Both the position numbers and the translations under genes were made by a program. A stretch of 64,000 bases of DNA from Mycolicibacterium crocinum (GTDB lineage Bacteria; Actinomycetota; Actinomycetes; Mycobacteriales; Mycobacteriaceae), in contig NZ_CP092362.2 of NCBI RefSeq assembly GCF_022370635.2, positions 4,526,001 through 4,590,000 of the forward strand, read 5' to 3'. Position 1 is the first letter of the stretch; each line of letters begins with the position of its first letter. Shown piece after piece: positions 28,072 to 40,913 of the stretch. The notes beneath the pieces are model-generated. The model had not been told where the DNA came from. It was given only the letters and a program-made list of their open reading frames with translations, and searched no databases.

Positions 28072-28542
28072 ATGACCGCTGAGCAAGTTGACGCCCGTCC
28101 AGTTCTGGCCAGTGCGCTCGTCACCGCCGTCGACCATGTCGGCATCGCGGTGCCGGATCTCGATGCGGCCATCCAGTGGTACCACGAGCACCTCGGGATG
28201 ATCCTGGTGCACGAGGAGATCAACGAGGATCAGGGCATTCGCGAGGCCATGCTGTCGCTGAAGAACGCGGCCCCCGACTGCGCCCAGATCCAGCTGATGG
28301 CGCCGCTCGACGAAACCTCGACCATCGCGAAGTTCATCGACAAGCGTGGTCCGGGCATCCAGCAGATGGCCTACCGGGTCAGTGATCTGGACGCCATCTC
28401 CGAGCAGCTCCGCGACCAGGGTGTGCGGTTGATCTACGACGCGCCGCGCCGCGGAACCGCGAACTCGCGGATCAACTTCATCCACCCGAAGGATGCCGGC
28501 GGCGTCCTGGTGGAACTCGTCGAACCGGCCGCGTCTCACTAA
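28072..28542 (+). CDS. mce: Methylmalonyl-CoA epimerase
   Basis: Interconverts (2R)- and (2S)-methylmalonyl-CoA in propionyl-CoA use. 156 residues from ATG 28072 (MTAEQVDARPVLASALVTAV). Two VOC-fold halves: DHVGIAVPDL (metal His22) and the later GIQQMAYRVSDL and VLVELVEP, with the metal Glu in the last. The open frame back to 27949 crosses the promoter and the fadA4 start. Equivalent to Rv1322A. Confidence 0.94.
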   Translation: MTAEQVDARPVLASALVTAVDHVGIAVPDLDAAIQWYHEHLGMILVHEEINEDQGIREAMLSLKNAAPDCAQIQLMAPLDETSTIAKFIDKRGPGIQQMAYRVSDLDAISEQLRDQGVRLIYDAPRRGTANSRINFIHPKDAGGVLVELVEPAASH

Positions 28543-28545
28543 GTC

Positions 28546-28842
28546 TCACGACCACTTCCGGGTCGGCCCGCGGTTCGCGCGGTTGGCCCAGCACGCGGTG
28601 TGCCAGTGGCGCCGATCGTCCAGCGCAGCTTCACCGTCGTCGGCCCGCCACACGGCCACATGTGCGATGCCGGATCGTATTTCGTGGTCGCATCCCGGGC
28701 ACCGATAGGTCTTGACGGCCCGCGCCGCCGGTATCGGTCGCACCTCATAGTCGAACCCGTCGGCACCCACCTCGACACGGCGCGGCAGCGGCAACGGCGG
28801 AAAACCGCTGTCCTTTCGGCTATGTGGCCGGCGCCGAGGCAT
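28546..28842 (-). CDS. Small zinc-ribbon-like protein (Rv1322-like)
   Basis: 98 residues from ATG 28840-28842, whose last base is shared with the nucS stop (TGATG). Arg-rich N-terminus, then YRCPGCDHEIRSGIAHVAVW and HWHTACW, i.e. CxxC with a later HxxC, a likely zinc site at about residues 48-90. The family is mycobacterial and uncharacterised. Tight coupling to nucS may mean a shared DNA-related role, but that is inference. Confidence 0.82.
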   Translation of the reverse strand: MPRRRPHSRKDSGFPPLPLPRRVEVGADGFDYEVRPIPAARAVKTYRCPGCDHEIRSGIAHVAVWRADDGEAALDDRRHWHTACWANRANRGPTRKWS

Positions 28843-29516
28843 CAGAACAGCCGAAACTCGTCGCTGTCCATCCCGCGCATGACGTCGTAATCCAAAGTAA
28901 GACAACGAATTCCGCGGTCGGTCGCCAGCGTGCGGGCCTGCGGCTTGATTTGCTGGGCGGCGAACACTCCGCTCACCGGCGCCAGCAGGCTGTCCCGGTT
29001 CAGCAGTTCGAGATATCGCGTCAGCTGCTCCACGCCGTCGATCTCACCGCGGCGCTTGATCTCGACCGCGACCGTGCGGCCCTCGTTGTCGCGGCACAGG
29101 ATGTCGACGGGGCCGATCGCGGTCATGAACTCCCGTCGAACCAGGGTGTAACCGTCGCCGAGCAGCTCGATGTGCTCGGCCAGCAGCTCCTGCAGATGGG
29201 CCTCGACGCCGTCCTTCACCAGACCCGGATCGATGCCGAGCTCGTGGCTGGAATCGTGCTCGATGCTCTCGATGGTGATCCGCAGCTGCTCGCCGGCCTT
29301 GTTCTCCACCACCCAGATCGGCAGAGAGTCGTCCTTGGCCTCCTCGGTCAGCCAGCAGGGCGGGCTCATCCAGTTCAACGGCTTGTAGGCCCGGTCGTCA
29401 GCGTGGATGCTGACCGAGCCGTCGGCTTTGATCAGCAGCAGCCGGCGAGCTGAGGGCAGGTGGGCGGTGAGGCGGCCGAGGTAGTCGACGGTGCATTGGG
29501 CGATCACGAGGCGCAC
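28842..29516 (-). CDS. nucS: Mismatch-specific endonuclease NucS/EndoMS
   Basis: Cuts both strands at G-T and related mismatches and provides mutation avoidance in actinobacteria, which lack MutS/MutL. 224 residues from GTG. The N-terminal beta domain is followed by the nuclease core GPVDILCRDNEGRTVAVEIK, with Asp138, Glu152 and Lys154 as the catalytic set. The end DEFRLF is the beta-clamp binding tail. Equivalent to Rv1321c. Confidence 0.95.
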   Translation of the reverse strand: MRLVIAQCTVDYLGRLTAHLPSARRLLLIKADGSVSIHADDRAYKPLNWMSPPCWLTEEAKDDSLPIWVVENKAGEQLRITIESIEHDSSHELGIDPGLVKDGVEAHLQELLAEHIELLGDGYTLVRREFMTAIGPVDILCRDNEGRTVAVEIKRRGEIDGVEQLTRYLELLNRDSLLAPVSGVFAAQQIKPQARTLATDRGIRCLTLDYDVMRGMDSDEFRLF

Positions 29517-29565
29517 CGCACAAGCTTAGGGTCTGTGGCCCGCGGCGAATTAGGCTGACACCACC

Positions 29566-31170
29566 ATGACTTCCCATCCGAGCCTTGCGCAGCGGTTGGG
29601 CCGGGTTCTGGAACGGGTGACCCGGCAGAGCGGCCGGCTGGCCAGCACGCCGGCCTACGGCTCGTTGATCCTGGGACGGGTCAGCGAAAGCCCGGCCCGC
29701 CGCCGGGTCCGCATTCAGACGTTGGTCACCGTGTCGCTGCTGACGGTGAATGTCATCGGCATCCTGGTGGCGGCGCTGCTGGTCAGCGTGGCCTATCCGG
29801 TACCCAGTGTGTTCACCGACGTGCCGCCCTGGCTGACCTTCATCGTCGCGCCGGCCTACGCCGCCGCCGCACTGGCGTTCGGCAGCTGGTGGATCACCAC
29901 CCGCACGGTCAACGACCTCCGGTGGGCGGCCGAGGGCCGGCAACCGACCCGCGTCGACCAGCGCAACGTGTTCTTCACGCCGTGGCGGGTCGCGATGGCT
30001 CAACTGTCGCTGTGGGTGGTCGGCACGGTGGTGTTCACCGTGCTCTACGGGCTCTACGACACCGACTTCATCCCGCGGATCGCGCTCGTGACGGGCTTCG
30101 CCGGTGTCCTGGTGTCCACCGCCGCCTACATGGCGACCGAGTTCGCGCTGCGTCCCGTCGCGGCGCTGGCGCTGGCGGCCGGTCCGCCGCCGCACCGATT
30201 GGCACCCGGGATCATGGGGCGCACGATGACGGTGTGGATGCTGGGCTCCGGCGTCCCCGTGGTCGGTATCGGGCTCACCGCCCTGATCTCGCTGATCTTG
30301 GACAACATGACCAAGACGCAGCTGGAAGTCGCGATCGTGATCGTCTCGGTGGTCACGCTGGTGTTCGGCTTCGTCCTGATGTGGATTCTGTCCTGGCTCA
30401 TCGCGACTCCGGTGCGCGTGGTGCGCACGGCGCTCAAACGCGTCGAGGACGGCGACCTCAAGGCCAGCACGGTGGTGTTCGATGGCACCGAACTCGGTGA
30501 GCTGCAACGGGGTTTCAACTCGATGGTCGCCGGGCTGCGGGAGCGCGAACGGGTGCGCGACCTGTTCGGCCGCCATGTCGGGCGGGAGGTCGCGGCGGCC
30601 GCGGAGCTGCAGCGACCACAGCTCGGTGGCGAAGAGCGCCATGTGGCAGTGCTTTTCGTCGACATCGTCGGATCCACCCAACTGGTCGCGACACTGCCAC
30701 CCATCGAGGTTGTCGACCTGCTCAACCGGTTCTTCGCGGTGATCGTCGACGAGGTCAACAATCACCGCGGACTGCTCAACAAGTTCGAAGGCGATGCGAC
30801 GCTGGCGGTGTTCGGCGCACCGGTCACGCTCGACAATCCGGAGGATGACGCGCTGGCCGCCGCCCGCACGATCATGCAACGACTCGAGCGCGAGGTCCCG
30901 GAATGCCCCGCGGGGCTCGGGGTGGCCGCCGGTCAGGTGGTGGCCGGCAACGTGGGCGCCAACGAGCGATTCGAATACACGGTGATCGGCGGGCCGGTCA
31001 ACGAAGCCGCCCGACTGTCGGAGCTGGCCAAGTCCACCGAGCACCGACTGCTGGCCACGGCGTCGACGGTGGCCAATGCCGGCGAGGAGGAACGTTCCCG
31101 CTGGGTCCTGACCGAATCGGTGACGCTGCGCGGACACGAAGAGCCGACCCAACTGGCGGTTCCCGCCTGA
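29566..31170 (+). CDS. Membrane-bound class III adenylate/guanylate cyclase
   Basis: 534 residues: a soluble N-terminus (1-50), about six membrane helices (50-285), a HAMP linker (about 285-335) and a cyclase homology domain (355-530). The metal aspartates are in LFVDIVGS (Asp366) and KFEGDATL (Asp410). Lys407 in NKFEGD and the VNEAARL pair (Asn, Arg) needed for catalysis are present, so activity is likely. The layout is that of Rv1318c/Rv1319c/Rv1320c; those have three tandem copies, here one. Stimulus unknown. Confidence 0.93.
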   Translation: MTSHPSLAQRLGRVLERVTRQSGRLASTPAYGSLILGRVSESPARRRVRIQTLVTVSLLTVNVIGILVAALLVSVAYPVPSVFTDVPPWLTFIVAPAYAAAALAFGSWWITTRTVNDLRWAAEGRQPTRVDQRNVFFTPWRVAMAQLSLWVVGTVVFTVLYGLYDTDFIPRIALVTGFAGVLVSTAAYMATEFALRPVAALALAAGPPPHRLAPGIMGRTMTVWMLGSGVPVVGIGLTALISLILDNMTKTQLEVAIVIVSVVTLVFGFVLMWILSWLIATPVRVVRTALKRVEDGDLKASTVVFDGTELGELQRGFNSMVAGLRERERVRDLFGRHVGREVAAAAELQRPQLGGEERHVAVLFVDIVGSTQLVATLPPIEVVDLLNRFFAVIVDEVNNHRGLLNKFEGDATLAVFGAPVTLDNPEDDALAAARTIMQRLEREVPECPAGLGVAAGQVVAGNVGANERFEYTVIGGPVNEAARLSELAKSTEHRLLATASTVANAGEEERSRWVLTESVTLRGHEEPTQLAVPA

Positions 31171-31252
31171 GCGAGCCCCGATGGCCTGATGTGTGGGGTA
31201 CCCGACCTGCAAGCCACTCCCCTGATCGGTCGGTCGCGGGCACTGTAGAGGC

Positions 31253-31927
31253 ATGACCGTCAATGACGTAGCCAGCTGGAATATCCCGGACTCTGATATC
31301 TGTTCTGCCGCACTGCATTTGGTGACCGATGTGTCCCCGGCGTTCCTGACTAACCACTGCATCCGCAGCTATCTGTTCGGCCGCGAGCTGGCCGCCGCCG
31401 ACGGGATGCGTGCCGGGATCGATTACGACGACGAACTGGTCTTCCTCAGCTGCGTGCTGCACGACCTCGGCATCACCGCCTACGGCGGCGGCGACCAACG
31501 CTTCGAGGTCGACGGGGCCGACGCCGCGGCACGCTTCCTGGGTGAGCGCGGAGTCGGCGACGACGCGGTGCGGACGGTATGGGAGACGATCGCCCTGCAC
31601 ACCAGCGTCGGCCTGGCCCACCGCTTCGGACCCGTCCATGCGGTGTCGCATCTCGGAATTGCGTTGGACATCAACGGATTCGACAAGACCAAATTACCGG
31701 AGGGATTCGCCGATCGGGTCCACACCGCGTGGCCGCGGCACGATTTGGGCTATGCCATCGCCGAGGCGATCGCTGATGACACGCGAGCCAACCCCAAGAA
31801 AGCTCCGCCCCTGACCTTCCCCGAGCACATTCACCACCTGATCAGCGGGGCGCCGGCGCCCACGTTCTTCGACTTGATCGGAGCATCCGGCTGGGGCGAT
31901 CGACCGCTGCAGAGCGCGAGGCGCTGA
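31253..31927 (+). CDS. HD-domain protein, putative phosphohydrolase
   Basis: 224 residues. Metal ligands of the HD fold: His35 (FLTNHCIRSY), His70-Asp71 (SCVLHDLG), and a likely later acid around residues 108-125 (ETIALHTSVG). Members of this cyanamide hydratase-like branch act on small amides or nucleotides. No partner domain. It is not part of the core mycobacterial order here, standing between the cyclase and the Ada-AlkA gene on the same strand. Confidence 0.82.
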   Translation: MTVNDVASWNIPDSDICSAALHLVTDVSPAFLTNHCIRSYLFGRELAAADGMRAGIDYDDELVFLSCVLHDLGITAYGGGDQRFEVDGADAAARFLGERGVGDDAVRTVWETIALHTSVGLAHRFGPVHAVSHLGIALDINGFDKTKLPEGFADRVHTAWPRHDLGYAIAEAIADDTRANPKKAPPLTFPEHIHHLISGAPAPTFFDLIGASGWGDRPLQSARR

Positions 31928-31990
31928 CTGCTCGACCACGATGTCGGTTTCCCGCTAGTGCTGTCGGTGCCGACGTGTAAAAGTCGAGAT

Positions 31991-33481
31991 GTGCATGACG
32001 ATTTCGACCGCTGCTACCGAGCCGTCCAGTCCAAGGACTCGCGGTTCGACGGCTGGTTCGTCACCGCGGTCAAGACCACCGGCATCTACTGCCGGCCCAG
32101 CTGTCCGGTGCGGCTGCCGCTGTCTCGCAACGTGAGCTTCTATCCCAGCTCGGCGGCCGCCCAGCGGGCCGGCTTCCGGGCGTGCAAGCGCTGCCGGCCG
32201 GACGCCTCGCCGGGATCGCCGGAATGGAACGTCCGCGGCGATGCCGTGGCCCGGGCGATGCGGCTGATCGGCGACGGTGCGGTGGACCGTGAGGGAGTGA
32301 CCGGACTGGCGCGGCGGGTGGGCTACACCACCCGGCAGCTCGAGCGCATGCTGCAGGCCGAGGTGGGTGCCGGCCCGCTGGCCCTGGCCCGAGCACAGCG
32401 GGTCCAAACGGCACGGGTGCTGATCGAGACCACGGACATGGCATTCAGCGACATCGCGTTCGCAGCGGGCTTCGCCAGCATCCGGCAGTTCAACGACACC
32501 ATCCGAGCAGCCTGCGACATGACGCCGACAGCGTTGCGGGACAAGGCGACTCGCCGTGACTGGTCCGAGACGGCGCCGGGCGGTCAAGCGCTGTCGCTGC
32601 GGTTGCCCGTGCGCACCCCGTTCGCCTACGAGGGCGTGTTCGGGCACCTGGCCGGCACCGCGGTACCGGGATGCGAAGAGGTGCACGACGGCGCCTACCG
32701 CCGGACGCTGCGCCTGCCGTCGGGGTCCGGGGTGGTGAGCCTGACGCCGCAGCCTGACCACGTGCGCTGCACGCTGGTGCTCGAGCAGGTCAAGGATCTG
32801 GCGACGGCCATTGCCCGCTGCCGGCGGTTGTTGGACCTCGACGCCGATCCGGAGGCTGTCATCGACGTACTCGGCGCCGACGCCGATCTGCGGGCAGTCG
32901 TGGCCAAGGCACCCGGGCAGCGGATTCCGCGGACTGTCGACGAAGAGGAGCTGACGGTGCGGGCCGTGCTCGGGCAGCAGGTGTCGACCAAGGCTGCGCG
33001 TACGCATGCTGGCCGGCTGGTCGCCGCCTACGGCACGCCGGTGACCGATCCGCACGGCGGCCTGACGCACACCTTCCCCAGTACCGCCCAGCTGGCCGAT
33101 ATCGACCCGGCGCATCTGGCCATGCCAGCCACCCGCCGACGCACATTGACCACGCTGATCGCGGCGCTCGGCAGCGGCGAGCTGACGCTGAATCCCGGAT
33201 GTGACTGGGAGCAGGCCCGTCAGCAGCTGCTTGCGCTGCCCGGCATTGGGCCGTGGACGGCCGAGATCGTGGCGATGCGCGGCCTCGGCGATCCCGACGC
33301 CTTCCCCGCCAGCGACCTCGGCGTCCGACTCGCAGCCGAACAGCTTGGTCTGGTGAGCGAGGTACGAGCGCTGACCGCACACAGCGCGCGATGGCGACCG
33401 TGGCGGTCGTATGCCGTGCAGCACCTGTGGACGACCCTGGATCATTCCGTGAATCACTGGCCGCCGAAGGAGACGAAGTGA
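31991..33481 (+). CDS. alkA: Ada-AlkA fusion: methylphosphotriester sensor, AraC-type regulator and 3-methyladenine DNA glycosylase
   Basis: 496 residues from GTG 31991 (MHDDFDRCYRAVQSKD); the frame open to 31958 adds 11 doubtful residues. Zinc/methyl acceptor cysteines at 34, 38, 65 and 68 (GIYCRPSCPV, FRACKRCRPD), with Cys34 the likely methyl acceptor. An AraC helix-turn-helix follows at about 80-185 (DIAFAAGFASIRQFNDTI). Then the HhH-GPD glycosylase, with GIGPWTAEIVAMRG and catalytic Asp442 in FPASDLG. It senses alkylated backbone, probably activates its own operon, and removes alkylated bases. Equivalent to Rv1317c. Confidence 0.95.
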   Translation: MHDDFDRCYRAVQSKDSRFDGWFVTAVKTTGIYCRPSCPVRLPLSRNVSFYPSSAAAQRAGFRACKRCRPDASPGSPEWNVRGDAVARAMRLIGDGAVDREGVTGLARRVGYTTRQLERMLQAEVGAGPLALARAQRVQTARVLIETTDMAFSDIAFAAGFASIRQFNDTIRAACDMTPTALRDKATRRDWSETAPGGQALSLRLPVRTPFAYEGVFGHLAGTAVPGCEEVHDGAYRRTLRLPSGSGVVSLTPQPDHVRCTLVLEQVKDLATAIARCRRLLDLDADPEAVIDVLGADADLRAVVAKAPGQRIPRTVDEEELTVRAVLGQQVSTKAARTHAGRLVAAYGTPVTDPHGGLTHTFPSTAQLADIDPAHLAMPATRRRTLTTLIAALGSGELTLNPGCDWEQARQQLLALPGIGPWTAEIVAMRGLGDPDAFPASDLGVRLAAEQLGLVSEVRALTAHSARWRPWRSYAVQHLWTTLDHSVNHWPPKETK

Positions 33482-33987
33482 CGACGACAATGCGGTATCG
33501 AATCATCGACAGCCCGGTGGGGCCGCTCACGCTGGCCGGCACGGGATCGACGCTGCGTCATCTGCGGATGGCGGACCAGACGCACGAGCCGGACCGCTCC
33601 GAGTGGGCCCAGTCCGACGACGAGATCTTCCCCGATGCGGTCGAGCAGCTCGCGGCGTACTTCGCCGGCGAACTGACCGAATTCGAGCTGGACCTGGATC
33701 TCGGCGGTACGGAATTCCAGCGCAAAGTCTGGGCGGCGCTGCGCACCATTCCTTATGGCGAGACGCGGTCGTACGGTGAAATTGCGATGCAAATCGGATC
33801 ACCCGGCGCATCGCGGGCGGTGGGATTGGCCAATGGCCGAAATCCGATTAGCATTATCGTGCCGTGTCATCGGGTTATCGGTTCGACCGGCGGATTGACC
33901 GGATATGGCGGCGGAATTGACCGCAAGCGTGCACTCTTGGCGCTGGAGAAAAGCCGTATGCCGGCCGAACTCTCGCTATTCGATTGA
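33478..33987 (+). CDS. ogt: Methylated-DNA-[protein]-cysteine S-methyltransferase
   Basis: Removes O6-alkyl groups from guanine in one suicidal transfer. 169 residues from GTG 33478, which overlaps the alkA stop (GTGA) and has AAGGAG six bases before it. The acceptor Cys130 is in IVPCHRVIG, with GETRSYGEIA and VGLANGRNPI (asparagine hinge) before it. Co-translated with alkA, giving a complete adaptive-response unit. Equivalent to Rv1316c. Confidence 0.96.
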   Translation: MTTTMRYRIIDSPVGPLTLAGTGSTLRHLRMADQTHEPDRSEWAQSDDEIFPDAVEQLAAYFAGELTEFELDLDLGGTEFQRKVWAALRTIPYGETRSYGEIAMQIGSPGASRAVGLANGRNPISIIVPCHRVIGSTGGLTGYGGGIDRKRALLALEKSRMPAELSLFD

Positions 33988-34005
33988 TAACCAGATACAC
34001 AAATG

Positions 34006-34039
34006 CCTGTGCCCCCTAATCGAAATTAGGGGGCACAGG
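34006..34039. terminator. Strong hairpin terminator between ogt and the rRNA operon
   Basis: A perfect 15-bp stem, CCTGTGCCCCCTAAT with its complement, closes a four-base loop, CGAA on the plus strand and TTCG on the minus strand. In the rRNA direction this is a C(UUCG)G-like stable tetraloop placed about ten bases after 5S. No long T-run follows. It can serve both the rrn operon and ogt. Confidence 0.8.
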
Positions 34040-34049
34040 ACTTAAATTG

Positions 34050-34163
34050 TGTTCGGCGGTGTCCTACTTTTCCACCCGTGTGGGTAGTATCATCGGCGCT
34101 GGTAGGCTTAGCTTCCGGGTTCGGGATGGGACCGGGCGTTTCCCTGCCGCTATGGCCGCCGTA
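34050..34163 (-). rRNA. rrf: 5S ribosomal RNA
   Basis: The minus strand reads TTACGGCGGCCATAGCGGCA at the 5' end, with CCCGGTCCCATCCCGAACCC and GGGTGGAAAAGTAGGACACC inside, pairing with the GGCGGTGTCC end. Standard mycobacterial 5S of about 114 bases, last of the rrn operon. The exact ends may be off by a few bases. Confidence 0.95.
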
Positions 34164-34305
34164 ACTCTATTCACTTTTCAGTGACCCCTGTGTGGGGGAA
34201 ACTTAGTTTTGGTGGTGGGGTGCAGTCGTTTGACTGTGTGGATTGTGTGGTTGCGGGCGTTGATGTGCGTCTTTACAGTTTCCGAAACAATGGTTGTTTG
34301 TTTTG

Positions 34306-39312
<5,007 letters not shown>

Positions 39313-39451
39313 CAACCCATCCACAGACAGGTGAATTCGAATCAGAACAATCTGACCAAAGCAAGACACCAAACACTTGGCATCAAAAAAACCACACCCC
39401 AACACGGGGGTATCAGAGCATGGCAAAAAACAACAACAAACAAAAACCACC

Positions 39452-39479
39452 AAACACACTATTGAGTTCTCAAACAACA
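39452..39479 (-). promoter_or_regulatory. boxA-type rRNA antitermination element
   Basis: The minus strand reads TGTTTGAGAACTCAATAGTG. The TTTGAGAACTCAATAG core is the conserved actinobacterial rrn leader element recognised by the NusB/NusE antitermination machinery. It sits between the promoter and 16S, as expected. Confidence 0.75.
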
Positions 39480-39518
39480 CACCCGGCCGACTGACACCCG
39501 CCAGCAGGCAACCCTGCC

Positions 39519-39547
39519 ATCTTACTTGATGTTGTTGGCGTAGTCAA
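39519..39547 (-). promoter_or_regulatory. rRNA operon promoter (TTGACT-17-TAAGAT)
   Basis: On the minus strand, -35 TTGACT (39547-39542) and -10 TAAGAT (39524-39519) are separated by 17 bases, close to the sigma-A consensus. Start of transcription would be near 39512, about 200 bases before 16S. Only this clear promoter is seen between murA and rrs. Confidence 0.8.
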
Positions 39548-39600
39548 CTTGCCACTGCCATCCCATTTCTGGGTCCGGCGCGGCTGGCCGACTGCCTACA

Positions 39601-40851
39601 TTACACGCGTTCTATCTCAGCTCCAAGTCGCACAAGGTTTTCCACGAACAGCGGGTAGCCGCGGTCGATGTGGAACACGTCGTGAACTTCGGTTTCTCCG
39701 TCGGCGACCAGCCCGGCGAGCACCAAACCGGCGCCGGCCCGGATGTCCGAGCACCACACCGGCGCACTGGAAAGCTGCGGGATCCCCCGCACCACCGCGT
39801 GGTGGCCGTCGGTCCGCGCGTCGGCACCGAGCCGGATCATCTCCTCGACGAACCGGAACCTCGCCTCGAACACGTTCTCGGTGATCATCGACGTCCCGTC
39901 GGCGACCGACGCCAGCGCGATCGCCATCGGCTGCAGGTCGGTCGGAAACCCGGGGAACGGCAGCGTCGCCACGTTGCCGGCCTTCGGCCGCTCGTACTGC
40001 ACCACCCGGAAACCGTTGTCGTGCTGAGTGACGGTGGCGCCGGCGTCGTGCAGCTTGTGCAACACCAACTGCAGGTGAGCCGGGTCCACCCCGGTGACCG
40101 CGATGTCACCGCGGGTCATCGCGGCGGCGATCCCCCACGTCGCGGCGACGATCCGATCCCCGATCACCCGATGTTCGGTGGGATGCAATTGCGGAACGCC
40201 GGTGATCGTCAGCGTCGACGTTCCGGCGCCCTCGATCTCGGCGCCCATCTGACAGAGCATTTCGCAGAGGTCGACAACGTCGGGCTCGCGCGCCGCGTTG
40301 TGGATCGTGGTGACACCCTCGGCGACAACCGCGGCCATCAAGATGTTCTCGGTCGCTCCCACTGACGGGAACTCGAGCTGGATATCCGCACCGTGCAGGC
40401 GCTCGGCGGTCGCCACCACGCAGCCGTGCTCGATCGTGCAGTCGGCGCCGAGCTGACGCAGCCCCGCCTGATGCATATCGAGCGGGCGCGATCCGATCGC
40501 GTCACCACCCGGCAGCGCGACCCGGGCGCGCTTGAGGCGCCCGACCAGCGGGCCCAGCACACACACCGACGCACGGAACTGGCGCACGGCGGCGAAGTCG
40601 GCTTCGAACTTGGGCTCATCGGGCGAGGTGATGCGCACGACCGATCCGTCGAGCTCCACGTTGGCGCCGAGACCGCGCAGGACCTCCGCCATCAGCGGCA
40701 CATCGAGAATGTCGGGGCAATTGGTGATCGTCGTGGTGCCCTCGGCCAGCAGGCTCGCGGCCATCAGCTTCAGGACGCTGTTCTTGGCGCCCCCGACGGC
40801 GACTTCACCGGACAACCGGTTACCGCCGGTCACCACGAAACGCTCGCCCAC
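39601..40851 (-). CDS. murA: UDP-N-acetylglucosamine 1-carboxyvinyltransferase
   Basis: First committed step of peptidoglycan synthesis. 416 residues from GTG 40849-40851 (MGERFVVTGGNRLSGEV), matching the M. tuberculosis start; the frame open to 41067 is spurious. NSVLKLMAASLL and the repeated inside-out barrel motifs are intact. In the catalytic loop ALPGGDAIGSRPLD, position 117 is Asp where most bacteria have Cys, the change known to give mycobacterial fosfomycin resistance. A TAAACT -10 element lies seven bases before the GTG and no binding site is present, suggesting a leaderless mRNA. Confidence 0.96.
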   Translation of the reverse strand: MGERFVVTGGNRLSGEVAVGGAKNSVLKLMAASLLAEGTTTITNCPDILDVPLMAEVLRGLGANVELDGSVVRITSPDEPKFEADFAAVRQFRASVCVLGPLVGRLKRARVALPGGDAIGSRPLDMHQAGLRQLGADCTIEHGCVVATAERLHGADIQLEFPSVGATENILMAAVVAEGVTTIHNAAREPDVVDLCEMLCQMGAEIEGAGTSTLTITGVPQLHPTEHRVIGDRIVAATWGIAAAMTRGDIAVTGVDPAHLQLVLHKLHDAGATVTQHDNGFRVVQYERPKAGNVATLPFPGFPTDLQPMAIALASVADGTSMITENVFEARFRFVEEMIRLGADARTDGHHAVVRGIPQLSSAPVWCSDIRAGAGLVLAGLVADGETEVHDVFHIDRGYPLFVENLVRLGAEIERV

Positions 40852-40858
40852 GGGGAAG

Positions 40859-40864
40859 AGTTTA
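40859..40864 (-). promoter_or_regulatory. -10 element (TAAACT) of murA, leaderless
   Basis: TAAACT on the minus strand fits TANNNT and stands exactly seven bases before the murA GTG. A transcript from it would start at or next to the start codon, in line with the missing Shine-Dalgarno. Confidence 0.55.
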
Positions 40865-40900
40865 GTGGAGGCAACGCCCTGCACCGTGCCACCCGGCCGG

Positions 40901-40906
40901 TACGGT
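40901..40906 (+). promoter_or_regulatory. -10 element (TACGGT) of pduO, leaderless
   Basis: TACGGT fits TANNNT and also stands exactly seven bases before its ATG at 40914. There is no Shine-Dalgarno. It mirrors the murA promoter on the other strand, so the 62-bp space between the starts is a paired leaderless promoter. Confidence 0.55.
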
Positions 40907-40913
40907 TTTACCC

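Larger units (their letters stand above)
39313..39600 (-). promoter_or_regulatory. rrn leader and promoter region
   Basis: 288 bases between murA and 16S holding the promoter (39519-39547) and the boxA-type element (39452-39479), followed by a T-rich leader that should pair with spacer sequence for RNase III processing. A further candidate promoter, TTGGAG 17 bases from TAATGT, overlaps the murA 3' end on the minus strand near 39597-39625. Confidence 0.75.

Noticed and set aside
29398..31362. 654-aa minus-strand frame opposite the cyclase
   Set aside because: Antisense to a cyclase with intact catalytic motifs; the translation is low-complexity (His/Arg/Asp) with no domain.
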